In this document: positions 37,195 to 45,469 of the stretch, one piece after another
Numbering within the stretch: the first letter of the stretch is position 1
Layout: every line of letters starts with the position of its first letter
Source of the DNA: Nitrincola alkalisediminis
GTDB lineage: Bacteria; Pseudomonadota; Gammaproteobacteria; Pseudomonadales; Balneatricaceae
Length of the DNA stretch: 64,000 bases
Direction: 5' to 3'
NCBI RefSeq assembly: GCF_009821115.1
Contig: NZ_VYTY01000003.1
Location: 428,386 to 492,385, forward strand
The notes under the pieces: generated by a model
What the model was told of the DNA's origin: nothing
What the model saw: only the letters and a program-made list of their open reading frames with translations
The model's database searches: none
Made by a program: the position numbers and the translations under genes

Positions 37195-37213
37195 GCAAAT
37201 AATAATGATTTGT
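37195..37213. promoter_or_regulatory. Fur-box-like site in the receptor intergenic region
   Basis: GCAAATAATAATGATTTGT fits the 6-6-1-6 hexamer layout of Fur sites. It lies in the 526-base gap between the two receptor genes, about 260 bases upstream of the Fiu-like gene and 63 bases before a possible micro-ORF on the plus strand. It may serve either direction. Confidence 0.65.
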
Positions 37214-37275
37214 ATTAAATATAATCTTTTGTGTTCAAGGATTGACTGGGCATGAGTGCGTTGGGGTGACTAAGC

Positions 37276-37368
37276 GTGTTGATGAAGATCAGAAAAGCGG
37301 TAGGGCTTGTTATTATTATCACTGGAGTGTGTTTGTTTCTCGTCAACTTGGTTGATATTTTGCTGTAA
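37276..37368 (+). CDS. possible small membrane protein, about 30 residues
   Basis: GTG at 37276 (or ATG at 37282) to TAA at 37366-37368. GGGGTGA ends 6 bases before the GTG. The product contains MKIRKAVGLVIIITGVC and is essentially one positively flanked transmembrane helix. It follows a Fur-like box at 37195, so it could be an iron-controlled microprotein. No family is recognised, and the reading rests on composition and the ribosome binding site only. Confidence 0.35.
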   Translation: MLMKIRKAVGLVIIITGVCLFLVNLVDILL

Positions 37369-37399
37369 AGAGAGTGTAGGTGTTGTCACACAGAATATT

Positions 37400-37443
37400 G
37401 ATTAGAAGCCACTGAACATCAGTGATGTCCGTGACTTCTAATC
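37400..37443 (-). terminator. stem-loop downstream of the second receptor gene
   Basis: GATTAGAAG pairs with CTTCTAATC, extended by CAC/GTG across a mismatch, 20 bases beyond the receptor stop. There is no T-run on either strand, so it is a weak terminator candidate or bidirectional structure. Confidence 0.4.
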
Positions 37444-37462
37444 GAGTTGTAATCGCTAAGCT

Positions 37463-39652
37463 TTAATCAAACGCGTAGTTCACACGAAAGAGTAGGCTTC
37501 TTGGTGTTCCTGGCATTGCGCTGGATCGCCAGTATTCCTTATCCAGTAAGTTGCTGACGGCAAGTGACATGCGCCAATTATCTATGTTGTACCCTACCGC
37601 AGCATCAACACGGTTAAAGCCATCTAATTTAGTGGTGTTGCTTAAGTTCGTCCATGAATCTCCGACATGCGTTACCCCAATTTCGCCGTAGGAGTGTTCG
37701 TTAGGCAGGTATCGCAGAAAGAGGTTTCCAGTGTTTCGTGCGACTCCGGCTAAACTTTTTCCCGTGTTCGCTGGCGTGGCTTTGTCTTCTTTTACGGATG
37801 CCTCGTTGTAACCATAACCGCCTCGAACATAGAGCTGGTCGGTGAGGCGTCCAATAAAGCTGAGTTCAAGGCCTTTAGACTGATGTTGTCCTTGTACTTC
37901 CCAAGTATAAGGGTCATTGGTTGGATCTGGACGGTAGCGAATGTTGTTTTTCCGTATGTCATAGATTGCGAATTGTGTGCTTAGACGTTGATTCAGGAGA
38001 TCACTTTTAATGCCTATTTCATATTGATCGTTAAATTGCGGATCGGCGTCAAAGAGTTCAAGGTTTTGGTTGGCGCTGATTGGATTGACACCGACGCGTC
38101 CTCCAAAAGGAGCAAAGCTTCGGCTATAGGAGGCATACAGTGTGTGATCTTGGAAAGGGCGCCAAACAACGCCAATATTCGGGCTAAAGGTACTGTCATC
38201 AATGCTTCTTTCAAAGTTGGGATTACTGCTCGCTAGCAAGCGATTTTCCGATAGGCTTTTATAATAATCGTAACGAACACCCAGCATTAGATCGAGATCA
38301 TCGGTCAGTCCAATTAAATCTTGTACAAACAGCCCGTAGTTGGTGCCTTTGGAGTAATTGTGTGTTCGTATCTCTAGATCTCCTGAGCCTCTAGAGCTGG
38401 ATCTTTCACCCGTTAAGGGGTTTACATATCCAAATATGGGGGACCTATCCTTGTTTTCATTGGCAAGTTTGGGTTCTCGTTGTTCGATGGAATAATCAAA
38501 TCCGAGGGTTAAACGGTGTTTTAACGAACCTGTCATGAACTCACCCAGCAAGCTCAGATTGTTGCTGAAGGTTGTGTTAGCTGTTTCTTGCCAATAATAC
38601 ACTTGGCTGATATCGCCAACATGGCCTACACAGCTACCGCCAGTTCTGACTACGGTTGACTCGCTGGCGCAATAGGTTCCTAAATAAAAATGATCGAAGT
38701 TTTGATAGGCTTCGCGATAACTAGCAGCCCATTGCATCTGCCATTGGTCATTAAGTTGGTACTTCAAATCAGAGCGAAGCACTTGCAACTTATCATCAAC
38801 AAAGTCACCGGGTTGTGCAAATCCGGTTTTGATCGAGGTACCATCCGGTAAATTTTCAAAGGCAGGCCCGCGATCTGGGATTCGGTGCAATTTGTCGTAG
38901 GTATACTGTGCCGTCCAGGTGAGTCCTTCGTAGTTGTCGTAGGTAATGCTCGGAGACAGCATTTCAATTTCGTTTTTTATCCCGCTTCTGAAACTCTCAC
39001 TTTGGCCATGCTCGCCTGTCAGTCTAACAGCCCAATTATCGGAAATGACTTCATTAATGTCGACGACAACCCCTTGGTTATCATAAGAGCCTGCATAAGC
39101 TCCTATAGAACTTTTGGACTCAAAGTTGGCTGATTTACTGACCATATTGATCACTCCGCCGCCACCACTGCGACCATAGAGGACAGATGCAGGACCTTTA
39201 AGTATCTCAATACGTTCTACATTGGCGGTGCTGCGGCGAACTTGGCCACTTTCTCTATTGCCATCTCGGTAAATATCCCCGGTGTCTGCACTGAATCCAC
39301 GTAACATGATGCCATCACCGCGCATGTCGTACGATGTAGAGACCCCTGGGGTTCCTTGAAGCATGACGCTTAGATCATTGGACCCGTAGAGTTTGTATTT
39401 CTGAACATCCAGTGTGTCAATTGTTTGTGGAATTTGTTTCTTATCTAAATTGTTTCGTGTCACGCTGGCCTGCTGGTAGTCGACATAGGTGCGTGTGGGG
39501 TCATTCTCCTCTAGGGCTTCGACCATGAGGGTGGGTAGAACGGCACGTATTTGGGTGTCGGCATGCGCTTGTGTAACGTACGTCATTGTTGGAGCAAGGG
39601 AGAGTGAAAGCAGCAGTAACGGGTGTTTTTTCTTAAAAGTCATGATAGCCAT
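37463..39652 (-). CDS. TonB-dependent siderophore receptor
   Basis: Outer-membrane receptor of 729 aa for ferric siderophores. A signal peptide ends near QAHA-DT. The plug has KQIPQTIDTLDVQ, LQGTPGVSTSYDMRGDGIMLRGFSAD, and ILKGPASVLYGRSGGGGVINMVSKS. The barrel ends RSLLFRVNYAFD; the penultimate position holds the aromatic residue. It belongs to the FhuE/FoxA/catecholate-style siderophore receptor group, but the ligand cannot be told from sequence reading. The first ATG (39652) lacks a clear ribosome binding site; ATG 39643 with AAGATGG upstream is an alternative. Confidence 0.87.
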   Translation of the reverse strand: MAIMTFKKKHPLLLLSLSLAPTMTYVTQAHADTQIRAVLPTLMVEALEENDPTRTYVDYQQASVTRNNLDKKQIPQTIDTLDVQKYKLYGSNDLSVMLQGTPGVSTSYDMRGDGIMLRGFSADTGDIYRDGNRESGQVRRSTANVERIEILKGPASVLYGRSGGGGVINMVSKSANFESKSSIGAYAGSYDNQGVVVDINEVISDNWAVRLTGEHGQSESFRSGIKNEIEMLSPSITYDNYEGLTWTAQYTYDKLHRIPDRGPAFENLPDGTSIKTGFAQPGDFVDDKLQVLRSDLKYQLNDQWQMQWAASYREAYQNFDHFYLGTYCASESTVVRTGGSCVGHVGDISQVYYWQETANTTFSNNLSLLGEFMTGSLKHRLTLGFDYSIEQREPKLANENKDRSPIFGYVNPLTGERSSSRGSGDLEIRTHNYSKGTNYGLFVQDLIGLTDDLDLMLGVRYDYYKSLSENRLLASSNPNFERSIDDSTFSPNIGVVWRPFQDHTLYASYSRSFAPFGGRVGVNPISANQNLELFDADPQFNDQYEIGIKSDLLNQRLSTQFAIYDIRKNNIRYRPDPTNDPYTWEVQGQHQSKGLELSFIGRLTDQLYVRGGYGYNEASVKEDKATPANTGKSLAGVARNTGNLFLRYLPNEHSYGEIGVTHVGDSWTNLSNTTKLDGFNRVDAAVGYNIDNWRMSLAVSNLLDKEYWRSSAMPGTPRSLLFRVNYAFD

Positions 39653-39793
39653 CTTGTAACGGTGGTGGATTTAAAACACAGACGTTTTGTTACATCCATT
39701 TTTTGTCTGCATACTGGAAATCCTTTTCAGATATGGGTCTCGCTTCATCGTAAGGTTATGTTTAAAAAGCAAATAATGACTCTGTTTGCATTT

Positions 39794-40246
39794 TTAATGC
39801 AGAATTCTTTCGGTCATCTTTTCATCTTGATGGCAAGTACAAGCGCAGATGTCATGCTGAGTTTTTTCGCACGCTCTGTGCCTGAAAAGCTCTCGTCTCA
39901 ATCGACAGCTTTCTTGAAGAAATGCCAACGCAAGATTGGGGTCATCCTGCGCATCGGATGCAGCCTCTTCATAGAGATTGAGATAACGCTCTAAAGTGGA
40001 AAAACAACGAGGCCAGCGTGCTTGTCTTGCATAGACATCCGCAAGATTTTGAATACTGATCGAAAGACAAATGATGTGTATCATCGTAGGTTTATCATCT
40101 GTGCTAGACAGGTTTCGCTCTGAATAAGCTGTTTTCATCAACTCAATTGCATCAAGGTAAAGTACTTCTGCATGTGCATAGATTTCACTCTTAAAGGCGA
40201 TATTTGCTTGTTGCGTGATGTGTTTCCAAAGCGCTAGATCTGCCAT
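39794..40246 (-). CDS. TPR-like protein of unknown function divergent from sodA
   Basis: Helical protein of 150 aa with TPR-like repeats: AHAEVLYLDAIELMKTAY (about 24-41) and IQNLADVYARQARWPRCFSTLERYLNLYEEA (about 65-95). The C-terminus is rich in cysteine and histidine (HRACEKTQHDICACTCHQDEK), suggesting metal binding. No signal peptide. It is divergent from sodA across a short region holding two Fur-like sites. In P. aeruginosa a small gene (orfX) lies with fumC and sodA in a Fur-controlled operon; this may be a counterpart, an inference from memory of context and TPR character only. Confidence 0.6.
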   Translation of the reverse strand: MADLALWKHITQQANIAFKSEIYAHAEVLYLDAIELMKTAYSERNLSSTDDKPTMIHIICLSISIQNLADVYARQARWPRCFSTLERYLNLYEEAASDAQDDPNLALAFLQESCRLRRELFRHRACEKTQHDICACTCHQDEKMTERILH

Positions 40247-40284
40247 AGCTCACCTCAGTAATGGAGGGTATTCAAAACAAGTTT

Positions 40285-40331
40285 GCAAATAATAGTTGTT
40301 TTTCTATTTAATGCAAATAATAATGATTGTT
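40285..40331. promoter_or_regulatory. Fur-box-like sites between the TPR-like gene and sodA
   Basis: The better site is GCAAATAATAATGATTGTT at 40313-40331, 25 bases before the sodA ATG and almost identical to the one at 37195. A weaker one, GCAAATAATAGTTGTTTTT, lies at 40285-40303 closer to the divergent gene. The spacing suggests joint iron control of both genes. Confidence 0.7.
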
Positions 40332-40356
40332 ATTATGTTTAGATTTGGAGTTGAGT

Positions 40357-40968
40357 ATGGCCTTTGAGTTACCGAAATTACCCTATGAGTACGCTGATCT
40401 TGAGCCCCATATCGATGCGTTAACGATGGAAATTCATCATTCGCGTCATCATCAAACCTACGTAAATGGACTCAATGCGGCAATAGAAGGGACAGACTTT
40501 GAAGTCTATGCTTTGGATGAGTTGGTGAGACGTTGTTATTCACTGCCTGAAACCTTGCAAACCGCCGTCCGAAATCATGGTGGCGGGCATGCAAATCACA
40601 GTCTGTTTTGGGAGGTAATGTCGCCAAATGGAGGTGGACTTCCTGAAGGGGTGTTATTGAACGAGATTGAGGCTACCTTCGGTTCGTTTGAAGCTTTCAA
40701 AACGTTATTTATTGAGGCCGCTATTAAGCGCTTTGGCAGTGGCTGGGCGTGGTTAGTGGTCAATCCAGATAAAACGCTGAGCGTTACTAGCAGTGCCAAT
40801 CAAGACAGCCCACTGATGGATGGACAATTTCCAATATTGGGTCTAGATGTCTGGGAGCATGCCTATTATTTGAAATACCAAAATAAACGTCCTGAGTACA
40901 TAGCGGCGTTTTTTAATGTGATCAATTGGCCTCGAGTGTCAGAGCTATACGACAAAGCGGTTGGCTAG
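40357..40968 (+). CDS. sodA: superoxide dismutase, Mn-type
   Basis: Cytoplasmic superoxide dismutase of 203 aa from the ATG at 40357 (GGAG upstream). Metal ligands are histidine in [13 protein letters not shown], histidine in [14 protein letters not shown], aspartate and histidine in [32 protein letters not shown] and [11 protein letters not shown] are characteristic of Mn rather than Fe enzymes. A Fur-like box in the leader fits the known strategy of making MnSOD when iron is short. A clean terminator follows. Confidence 0.92.
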   Translation: MAFELPKLPYEYADLEPHIDALTMEIHHSRHHQTYVNGLNAAIEGTDFEVYALDELVRRCYSLPETLQTAVRNHGGGHANHSLFWEVMSPNGGGLPEGVLLNEIEATFGSFEAFKTLFIEAAIKRFGSGWAWLVVNPDKTLSVTSSANQDSPLMDGQFPILGLDVWEHAYYLKYQNKRPEYIAAFFNVINWPRVSELYDKAVG

Positions 40969-40992
40969 TTAATTGCTTTGTTTTATTCGAAG

Positions 40993-41019
40993 AATCAGGG
41001 GCCTCTCCCTGATTTTTTT
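40993..41019 (+). terminator. intrinsic terminator after sodA
   Basis: AATCAGGG pairs with CCCTGATT around GCCTCT, followed by seven Ts. Canonical. Confidence 0.9.
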
Positions 41020-41031
41020 AACGCCACTTAA

Positions 41032-41044
41032 GTTATGATATAAC
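41032..41044. promoter_or_regulatory. Zur-box-like inverted repeat upstream of rpmE2
   Basis: GTTATGATATAAC resembles the core of gammaproteobacterial Zur sites (GTTATAnTATAAC) and lies 12 bases before the L31 start, where repression under zinc sufficiency is expected for zinc-free ribosomal paralogues. Confidence 0.7.
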
Positions 41045-41056
41045 ATAGGATTTGTA

Positions 41057-41302
41057 ATGAAAAAGTCTATCCACCCTGCTTATGATTATGTGATTTTCCG
41101 GGATACCAGTTGTGGCAAAATGTTCAGGATTCGATCGACTTGCCAGTCCAAAGACACAATTGTTTGGGAAGATGGTAAAACCTATCCTGTTATCAACTTA
41201 GATATCTCCAGTGCCTCTCATCCCATGTACACAGGTGAGCAACGGATTGTCAGCAATGAGGGCCGTATTGCCCGCTTCAACAAACGCTTTGGTCGTTCTT
41301 AA
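41057..41302 (+). CDS. rpmE2: 50S ribosomal protein L31 type B (zinc-independent)
   Basis: Alternative L31 of 81 aa that replaces the zinc-containing L31 when zinc is scarce, freeing zinc from ribosomes. [20 protein letters not shown] and [15 protein letters not shown] are typical of type B. The CxxC zinc ribbon of the A form is missing. AGGA precedes the ATG, and a Zur-like box overlaps the leader. It is followed after 14 bases by the type B L36 gene. Confidence 0.95.
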   Translation: MKKSIHPAYDYVIFRDTSCGKMFRIRSTCQSKDTIVWEDGKTYPVINLDISSASHPMYTGEQRIVSNEGRIARFNKRFGRS

Positions 41303-41316
41303 TAGGAGATTTAATC

Positions 41317-41457
41317 ATGCAGGTTGTCAGCTCACTCAAAACCGCCAAAGCACGCCATCCTGATTGCCAAGTTGTCAAACGAAGAGGTCGCTATTACGTG
41401 ATATGTAAGAGCAATCCTCGTTTCAAAGCACGTCAGGGGGGTGGAAAGAAGCGCTAG
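41317..41457 (+). CDS. rpmJ2: 50S ribosomal protein L36 type B (zinc-independent)
   Basis: Alternative L36 of 46 aa, short and basic: it begins [18 protein letters not shown] and ends in a GGGKKR tail, with [18 protein letters not shown] between. It has only two cysteines and lacks the full Cys3-His zinc knuckle of the standard form. TAGGAG gives a strong ribosome binding site. It forms an operon with the type B L31 gene, the usual Zur-controlled pair. Confidence 0.92.
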   Translation: MQVVSSLKTAKARHPDCQVVKRRGRYYVICKSNPRFKARQGGGKKR

Positions 41458-41510
41458 TGTGTCTTAGGTCAACTTAATACGAGGCACTATCGCCACTATT
41501 AACGAATGAG

Positions 41511-41541
41511 GCTCTTCCTATTGGTGATTATTGGGAAGAGC
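41511..41541 (+). terminator. stem-loop after the L31/L36 pair
   Basis: GCTCTTCC pairs perfectly with GGAAGAGC around a 15-base loop, with weak A/T-rich flanks and no long T-run. It likely ends the ribosomal transcript before the phenol promoter region. Confidence 0.5.
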
Positions 41542-41643
41542 ATTCAAATTTAGACTCTTTCTTTGCTAGATCTTAGACAAGTTTGATGGGTCAGAATAAT
41601 ACGACTAGCAAGTCGTTCATATTGTGTGAGTATCAGACGGCTA

Positions 41644-41689
41644 TTGATCAAATGATCATGCCTAAAAAATCACTTAATCATTTGGTTAA
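41644..41689 (+). promoter_or_regulatory. paired DmpR/XylR-type upstream activating sequences
   Basis: Two inverted repeats, TTGATCAAATGATCA (41644-41658) and TTAATCATTTGGTTAA (41674-41689), have centres 30 bp apart, close to three helical turns. They lie about 175 and 205 bases before the predicted sigma54 start point, the distances known for XylR/DmpR sites. They are the candidate binding sites of the activator encoded at 54237. Confidence 0.7.
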
Positions 41690-41829
41690 CGTCCTCGCCT
41701 TTAAACCATCGACCTTGCCTAACTCTTTTTGATAAAAGGGTAGAGCGATTTTTTTGATCCATGCTTTTTTATTTATATTTCAATTGATTAGATATATGCA
41801 TGACCTGCATTTGAGCCATGAAGAGGATA

Positions 41830-41845
41830 TGGCACAGCCCTTGCT
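41830..41845 (+). promoter_or_regulatory. sigma54 promoter of the phenol operon (-24/-12)
   Basis: TGGCACAGCCCTTGCT matches the sigma54 consensus TGGCAC-N5-TTGCW exactly. Transcription would start near 41857, about 40 bases before the first gene. The 441-base gap 41458-41898 thus holds a terminator, two activator sites, an A/T-rich bend-prone stretch (41720-41820) and this promoter. Confidence 0.92.
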
Positions 41846-41898
41846 TTAGTACTTCTGACAATGACGACATAACAAGATAAAAAGTCAGAGGTTACGCA

Positions 41899-42207
41899 AT
41901 GCCAAATTTGCATGTTTATCACAACCCTTCACCCCGTCCTCGAACAGGTGTCGATGGCCTAAAAAAATACATTCGAGTTCGTAGTGAGCCGGGTGCCCGT
42001 TTTGTCGAATTCGATTTTGCAATCGAAGATCCCTCTCTTTTTGTCGAGCTGATCATGCCACCGACCGCATTTGAGGCCTTCTGCAAGAATAATCATGTCA
42101 TTCACATGACCGATGAGCAGATGGCTGAAGTTGATGCTGAGTTAGAAAAGTGGCGCTATGGCGAAGACACGCTAATGAGCAAAAATCACAACCGTTCTGT
42201 TGAATAA
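41899..42207 (+). CDS. dmpK: phenol hydroxylase accessory component DmpK
   Basis: First gene of the phenol operon, 102 aa. DmpK-type proteins help assemble the active diiron oxygenase and are not part of the final catalytic enzyme. The sequence has KYIRVRSEPGARFVEFDFAIEDPSLF and FEAFCKNNHVIHMTD, as in the family. AGAGG precedes the ATG. It is 42 bases after the predicted sigma54 start point and 27 bases before dmpL. Confidence 0.9.
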   Translation: MPNLHVYHNPSPRPRTGVDGLKKYIRVRSEPGARFVEFDFAIEDPSLFVELIMPPTAFEAFCKNNHVIHMTDEQMAEVDAELEKWRYGEDTLMSKNHNRSVE

Positions 42208-42234
42208 AAATAACATCAACTTTGAGTGACGCTT

Positions 42235-43221
42235 ATGACCATTGAAATTAAAACGTCAACACTGGAGCCAGTGCGTAATACCTTTGCCAATATCGAACGT
42301 CGATTTGGTGATAAACCCGCTTCACGTTATCAGGAAGCAACCTATGACCTGCAAGCAGAAACAAATTTTCATTATCGGCCATTATGGCAACCTGAATTTG
42401 AGTTGAACGATAAAAACCGTACCAAAATCGTGATGGAAGATTGGTATGCGCTAAAAGATCCTCGTCAATTCTATTATGGTGCCTATGTTCAACAGCGTGC
42501 CAAAATGCAAGAAGCCGCTGAAAGTAGTTATGCTTTTTTTGAAAAACGTAACTTGGCAGACTATTTAAGTGATGATGTTAAAAACTTGCTAATTACGTAT
42601 TTAATACCCCTAAGACATATCGAAAACACCGCTAATTTAAACAATATGTATGGCTGTGCATTTGGTTATGGTACAGCCATAACTCAAGCCTTGTTATATA
42701 ACGCCATGGATCGTCTGGGTATTGCTCAATATGTATCACGTATCGGCCTCATGCTGGATGGTAATACAGGTCAATCCTTAATCGAATCCAAGCAGCACTG
42801 GATGGAAAATCCTGCATGGCAGGGTATGCGTGCGCTCTGCGAGGAGATGACGACCGTTGAAGATTGGTTCGAGGTAGTGCTGGCGCAGAACCTCGTAATG
42901 GACACCCTAGTTTTCAACCTTTTCTACGAACAACTTGACGGCAAACTCGCATCGATGGGTGGTCGTGACATCGCTATGTTGACCGAGTTTATGCAGGCCT
43001 GGAACAAGGATGTGAGTAAATGGTTCGACTCTGTCCTAAAAACGGTCGCTTCAGAATCGGATGAGAATAAGGCCATGCTGCATGCTTGGACTGATAAATG
43101 GCAGTCGAAAGTGCGGGACGCCTTGAGACCTGTTATTCACGAACTGCTTGAACCAGAAGCGCTTGATTTAGCAGTCGCAGAGCTTGAAAAGCGCATTAAA
43201 AAAGCCGGAATAACAGCCTAA
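42235..43221 (+). CDS. dmpL: phenol hydroxylase oxygenase beta subunit DmpL
   Basis: Beta subunit of the (alpha-beta-gamma)2 diiron phenol hydroxylase, 328 aa from the ATG at 42235, which has GAGTGA just upstream; a GTG at 42226 is less likely. Family signatures are RYQEATYDLQAETNFHYRPLWQPE, MEDWYALKDPRQFYYGAYVQQRA and the helical ALLYNAMDRLGIAQYVSRI. It has the oxygenase fold but no metal ligands, as expected for a beta subunit. Confidence 0.94.
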   Translation: MTIEIKTSTLEPVRNTFANIERRFGDKPASRYQEATYDLQAETNFHYRPLWQPEFELNDKNRTKIVMEDWYALKDPRQFYYGAYVQQRAKMQEAAESSYAFFEKRNLADYLSDDVKNLLITYLIPLRHIENTANLNNMYGCAFGYGTAITQALLYNAMDRLGIAQYVSRIGLMLDGNTGQSLIESKQHWMENPAWQGMRALCEEMTTVEDWFEVVLAQNLVMDTLVFNLFYEQLDGKLASMGGRDIAMLTEFMQAWNKDVSKWFDSVLKTVASESDENKAMLHAWTDKWQSKVRDALRPVIHELLEPEALDLAVAELEKRIKKAGITA

Positions 43222-43234
43222 GGGGTTTAGTAGC

Positions 43235-43504
43235 ATGTCCAAAGTCTATATCGCGTTACAAGACAACGACGAATCGCGTTACATCATTGAAGCGATTGAA
43301 CAAGACAACCCGGATGCAACCGTCATTCATCAACCCGCCATGATTCGCATCGAGAATGAAAACTCTCTGGTCGTTAAGCGCGAAACCGTTGAAGAAAAAA
43401 TGGGGCGTGACTGGGATGTTCAAGAGTTGCATCTCAACCTCATCACACTGGGTGGCAATGTCGACGAAGATGATGATCAGCTCAGTTTAAGCTGGAATGT
43501 TTGA
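43235..43504 (+). CDS. dmpM: phenol hydroxylase regulatory/coupling protein DmpM
   Basis: Small cofactorless effector protein, 89 aa, that binds the oxygenase and controls electron flow and substrate access. SKVYIALQDNDESRYIIEAIEQDNP and GRDWDVQELHLNLITLGGNVDED are family landmarks, and the acidic C-terminus is typical. It lies between dmpL and dmpN with gaps of 13 and 28 bases. Confidence 0.93.
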   Translation: MSKVYIALQDNDESRYIIEAIEQDNPDATVIHQPAMIRIENENSLVVKRETVEEKMGRDWDVQELHLNLITLGGNVDEDDDQLSLSWNV

Positions 43505-43532
43505 TTGTTATTAAAATAAAAAGGGTCAGAAA

Positions 43533-45035
43533 ATGTCAGCTAAAAAGCTTAACTTAAAAGATAAGTACAGATTATTAACACGAGATCTTGACTGGGAATA
43601 CTCTTACGCAGATCGTAAAAAAGCATTTCCTTATGAAGAGTTTGAAGGCATTAAAATTACGGATTGGTCTAAATGGGAAGATCCTTTCAGATTAACCATG
43701 GATGCCTACTGGAAATATCAGGCTGAAAAGGAGAAAAAACTCTACGCCATATTCGATGCCTTTGCACAAAACAATGGCCATTTAAATGTGACTGATGCGC
43801 GTTATGTGAATGCCATTAAAATCTTTTTAACCGGTGTGTCTCCTTTAGAGTATCAAGCCTACCAAGGTTATGCCCATGTCGGTCGTCAGTTTGGTGGTGC
43901 GGGTGCACGCGTGGCTTGTCAGATGCAATCGATCGATGAGTTGCGTCATGTTCAAACGCAAATTCACGCCATGAGCCATTACAACAAGTACTTTGATGGC
44001 TTTCAAGATTGGACGCACATGCATGATCGCGTGTGGTACTTGTCAGTGCCGAAATCCTTCTTTGACGATGCGCGCAGCGCGGGACCATTTGAGTTCCTGA
44101 TTGCCATCAGCTTCAGTTTTGAATATGTCTTAACCAACCTGCTGTTCGTTCCTTTCATGTCGGGTGCGGCGCATAACGGCGACATGGCCACCTGTACGTT
44201 CGGCTTCTCCGCTCAATCCGATGAAGCACGTCATATGACTCTAGGTCTGGAAATCATCAAGTTCCTGCTGGAGCAACACGAAGACAACGTGCCGATTGTG
44301 CAGAAGTGGATTGATAAATGGTTCTGGCGTGGCACGCGCTTGCTATCCATTGTTGCCATGATGATGGACTACATGTTGCCCAACAAAGTGATGTCCTGGA
44401 AAGAAGCCTGGGAAGTCTACTTTGAAGAAGCCGGTGGTGCGCTTTTCAAAGACTTAGCTCGCTACGGCATCCGCATGCCGAAGTTTGTTGAAGTCACTGA
44501 AAAAGAGAAGGAGCACATCTCGCATCAAGCTTGGTGGATTTTCTACAACTACGGCCATGCCGCTGGTTTCCATACCTGGATTCCCAGTGATGAAGAGCTG
44601 GATTGGTTGAGTGAAAAATACCCCGATACCTTTGACAAATACTATCGTCCCCGCTGGGAGCTGGCGAAGAAAATGGAAGCGGAAGGTAAGCGCTTCTACA
44701 GCCAGGCGCTGCCGCAACTCTGTACCACCTGTCAGATTCCGATGGGCTTTACCGAGATGGATGATCCAACTCAAATTGCCTATCGCTCAAGCGATTACGA
44801 AGGAGAGAAATACCACTTCTGTTCTGATGGCTGCAAACACATCTTTGATGAAGAACCTGAAAAGTATGTTCAGTCCTGGTTGCCCGTGCATCAGATTTAT
44901 CAAGGAAACTGTGGTGGTGCCAGCGTGGAAGAAGTACTGCGCGACTACTACAAACTGAACCTTGGCGCTGACAACTTAGACATTAAGGGTTCACCCGATG
45001 AGCAGCGCTGGAAAGAGTGGAAGGGTGTCGCTTAA
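43533..45035 (+). CDS. dmpN: phenol hydroxylase catalytic alpha subunit DmpN
   Basis: Diiron alpha subunit that hydroxylates phenol to catechol, 500 aa. Iron ligands are in the four-helix bundle: glutamate in SPLEYQAYQ, ExxH in SIDELRHVQTQ, glutamate in SFEYVLTNLL, and ExxH in SDEARHMTLG. A YHS-like zinc domain with four cysteines (CTTC near 389-392 and FCSDGC) lies near the C-terminus, as in known phenol hydroxylases. A stem-loop with no T-run occurs in the 61-base gap to dmpO. Confidence 0.96.
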   Translation: MSAKKLNLKDKYRLLTRDLDWEYSYADRKKAFPYEEFEGIKITDWSKWEDPFRLTMDAYWKYQAEKEKKLYAIFDAFAQNNGHLNVTDARYVNAIKIFLTGVSPLEYQAYQGYAHVGRQFGGAGARVACQMQSIDELRHVQTQIHAMSHYNKYFDGFQDWTHMHDRVWYLSVPKSFFDDARSAGPFEFLIAISFSFEYVLTNLLFVPFMSGAAHNGDMATCTFGFSAQSDEARHMTLGLEIIKFLLEQHEDNVPIVQKWIDKWFWRGTRLLSIVAMMMDYMLPNKVMSWKEAWEVYFEEAGGALFKDLARYGIRMPKFVEVTEKEKEHISHQAWWIFYNYGHAAGFHTWIPSDEELDWLSEKYPDTFDKYYRPRWELAKKMEAEGKRFYSQALPQLCTTCQIPMGFTEMDDPTQIAYRSSDYEGEKYHFCSDGCKHIFDEEPEKYVQSWLPVHQIYQGNCGGASVEEVLRDYYKLNLGADNLDIKGSPDEQRWKEWKGVA

Positions 45036-45060
45036 TTCTCCTCAGAGTCATTCAAGATGT

Positions 45061-45078
45061 GAGCCACCTCGGTGGCTC
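45061..45078 (+). other. intercistronic stem-loop between dmpN and dmpO
   Basis: GAGCCAC-CTCG-GTGGCTC: 7-bp perfect stem with a tetraloop, no T-run, and dmpO's ATG 19 bases later. It is probably an mRNA-stability or processing element inside the operon and not a terminator. Confidence 0.5.
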
Positions 45079-45096
45079 CAGAGATAGGAAACGATT

Positions 45097-45459
45097 ATGT
45101 CAGTAAGAGCCATTACGCCTGACTACAAAGTGCAGGCACGGGACAGAGTTGAAAATTTTCACGGAAATCAAATTGTGTATGTCGCTTGGGATCGTCATTT
45201 GATGTTCTGTGCGCCCTTTGCTTATGCACTGCCGCCGACCATGACCTTTGCCGAGTTACGTGACCAAGTCATGCCCGAAGCCTTCGGCTTGCATGAAGAG
45301 TTTTCCAAAATCAATTGGGAAACGACAACTTGGTTGCTAGATAACCAGCCTTTTACTCCCGATCTGAATCAATCACTAAAAGCACAAGGTGTCGGTCATA
45401 AATCGGTATTGCGATTCCAAACACCTGAGCTGACAGGGTTCCAGGGCAAAGCGGTTTAA
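45097..45459 (+). CDS. dmpO: phenol hydroxylase oxygenase gamma subunit DmpO
   Basis: Gamma subunit of the oxygenase, 120 aa. The family segments VRAITPDYKVQARDRVENFHGNQIVYVAWDRHLMFCAPFAYALP and LDNQPFTPDLNQSLKAQGVGHKSVLRFQTP are clear. It lacks cofactor motifs, as expected. dmpP starts 10 bases after the stop. Confidence 0.94.
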   Translation: MSVRAITPDYKVQARDRVENFHGNQIVYVAWDRHLMFCAPFAYALPPTMTFAELRDQVMPEAFGLHEEFSKINWETTTWLLDNQPFTPDLNQSLKAQGVGHKSVLRFQTPELTGFQGKAV

Positions 45460-45469
45460 GGAGCAGGTC

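Noticed and set aside
39766..39812. GCAAATAATGAC...TTTGCATTT as another Fur site
   Set aside because: The halves are too far apart for the 6-6-1-6 layout, and it lies at the end of a coding region.
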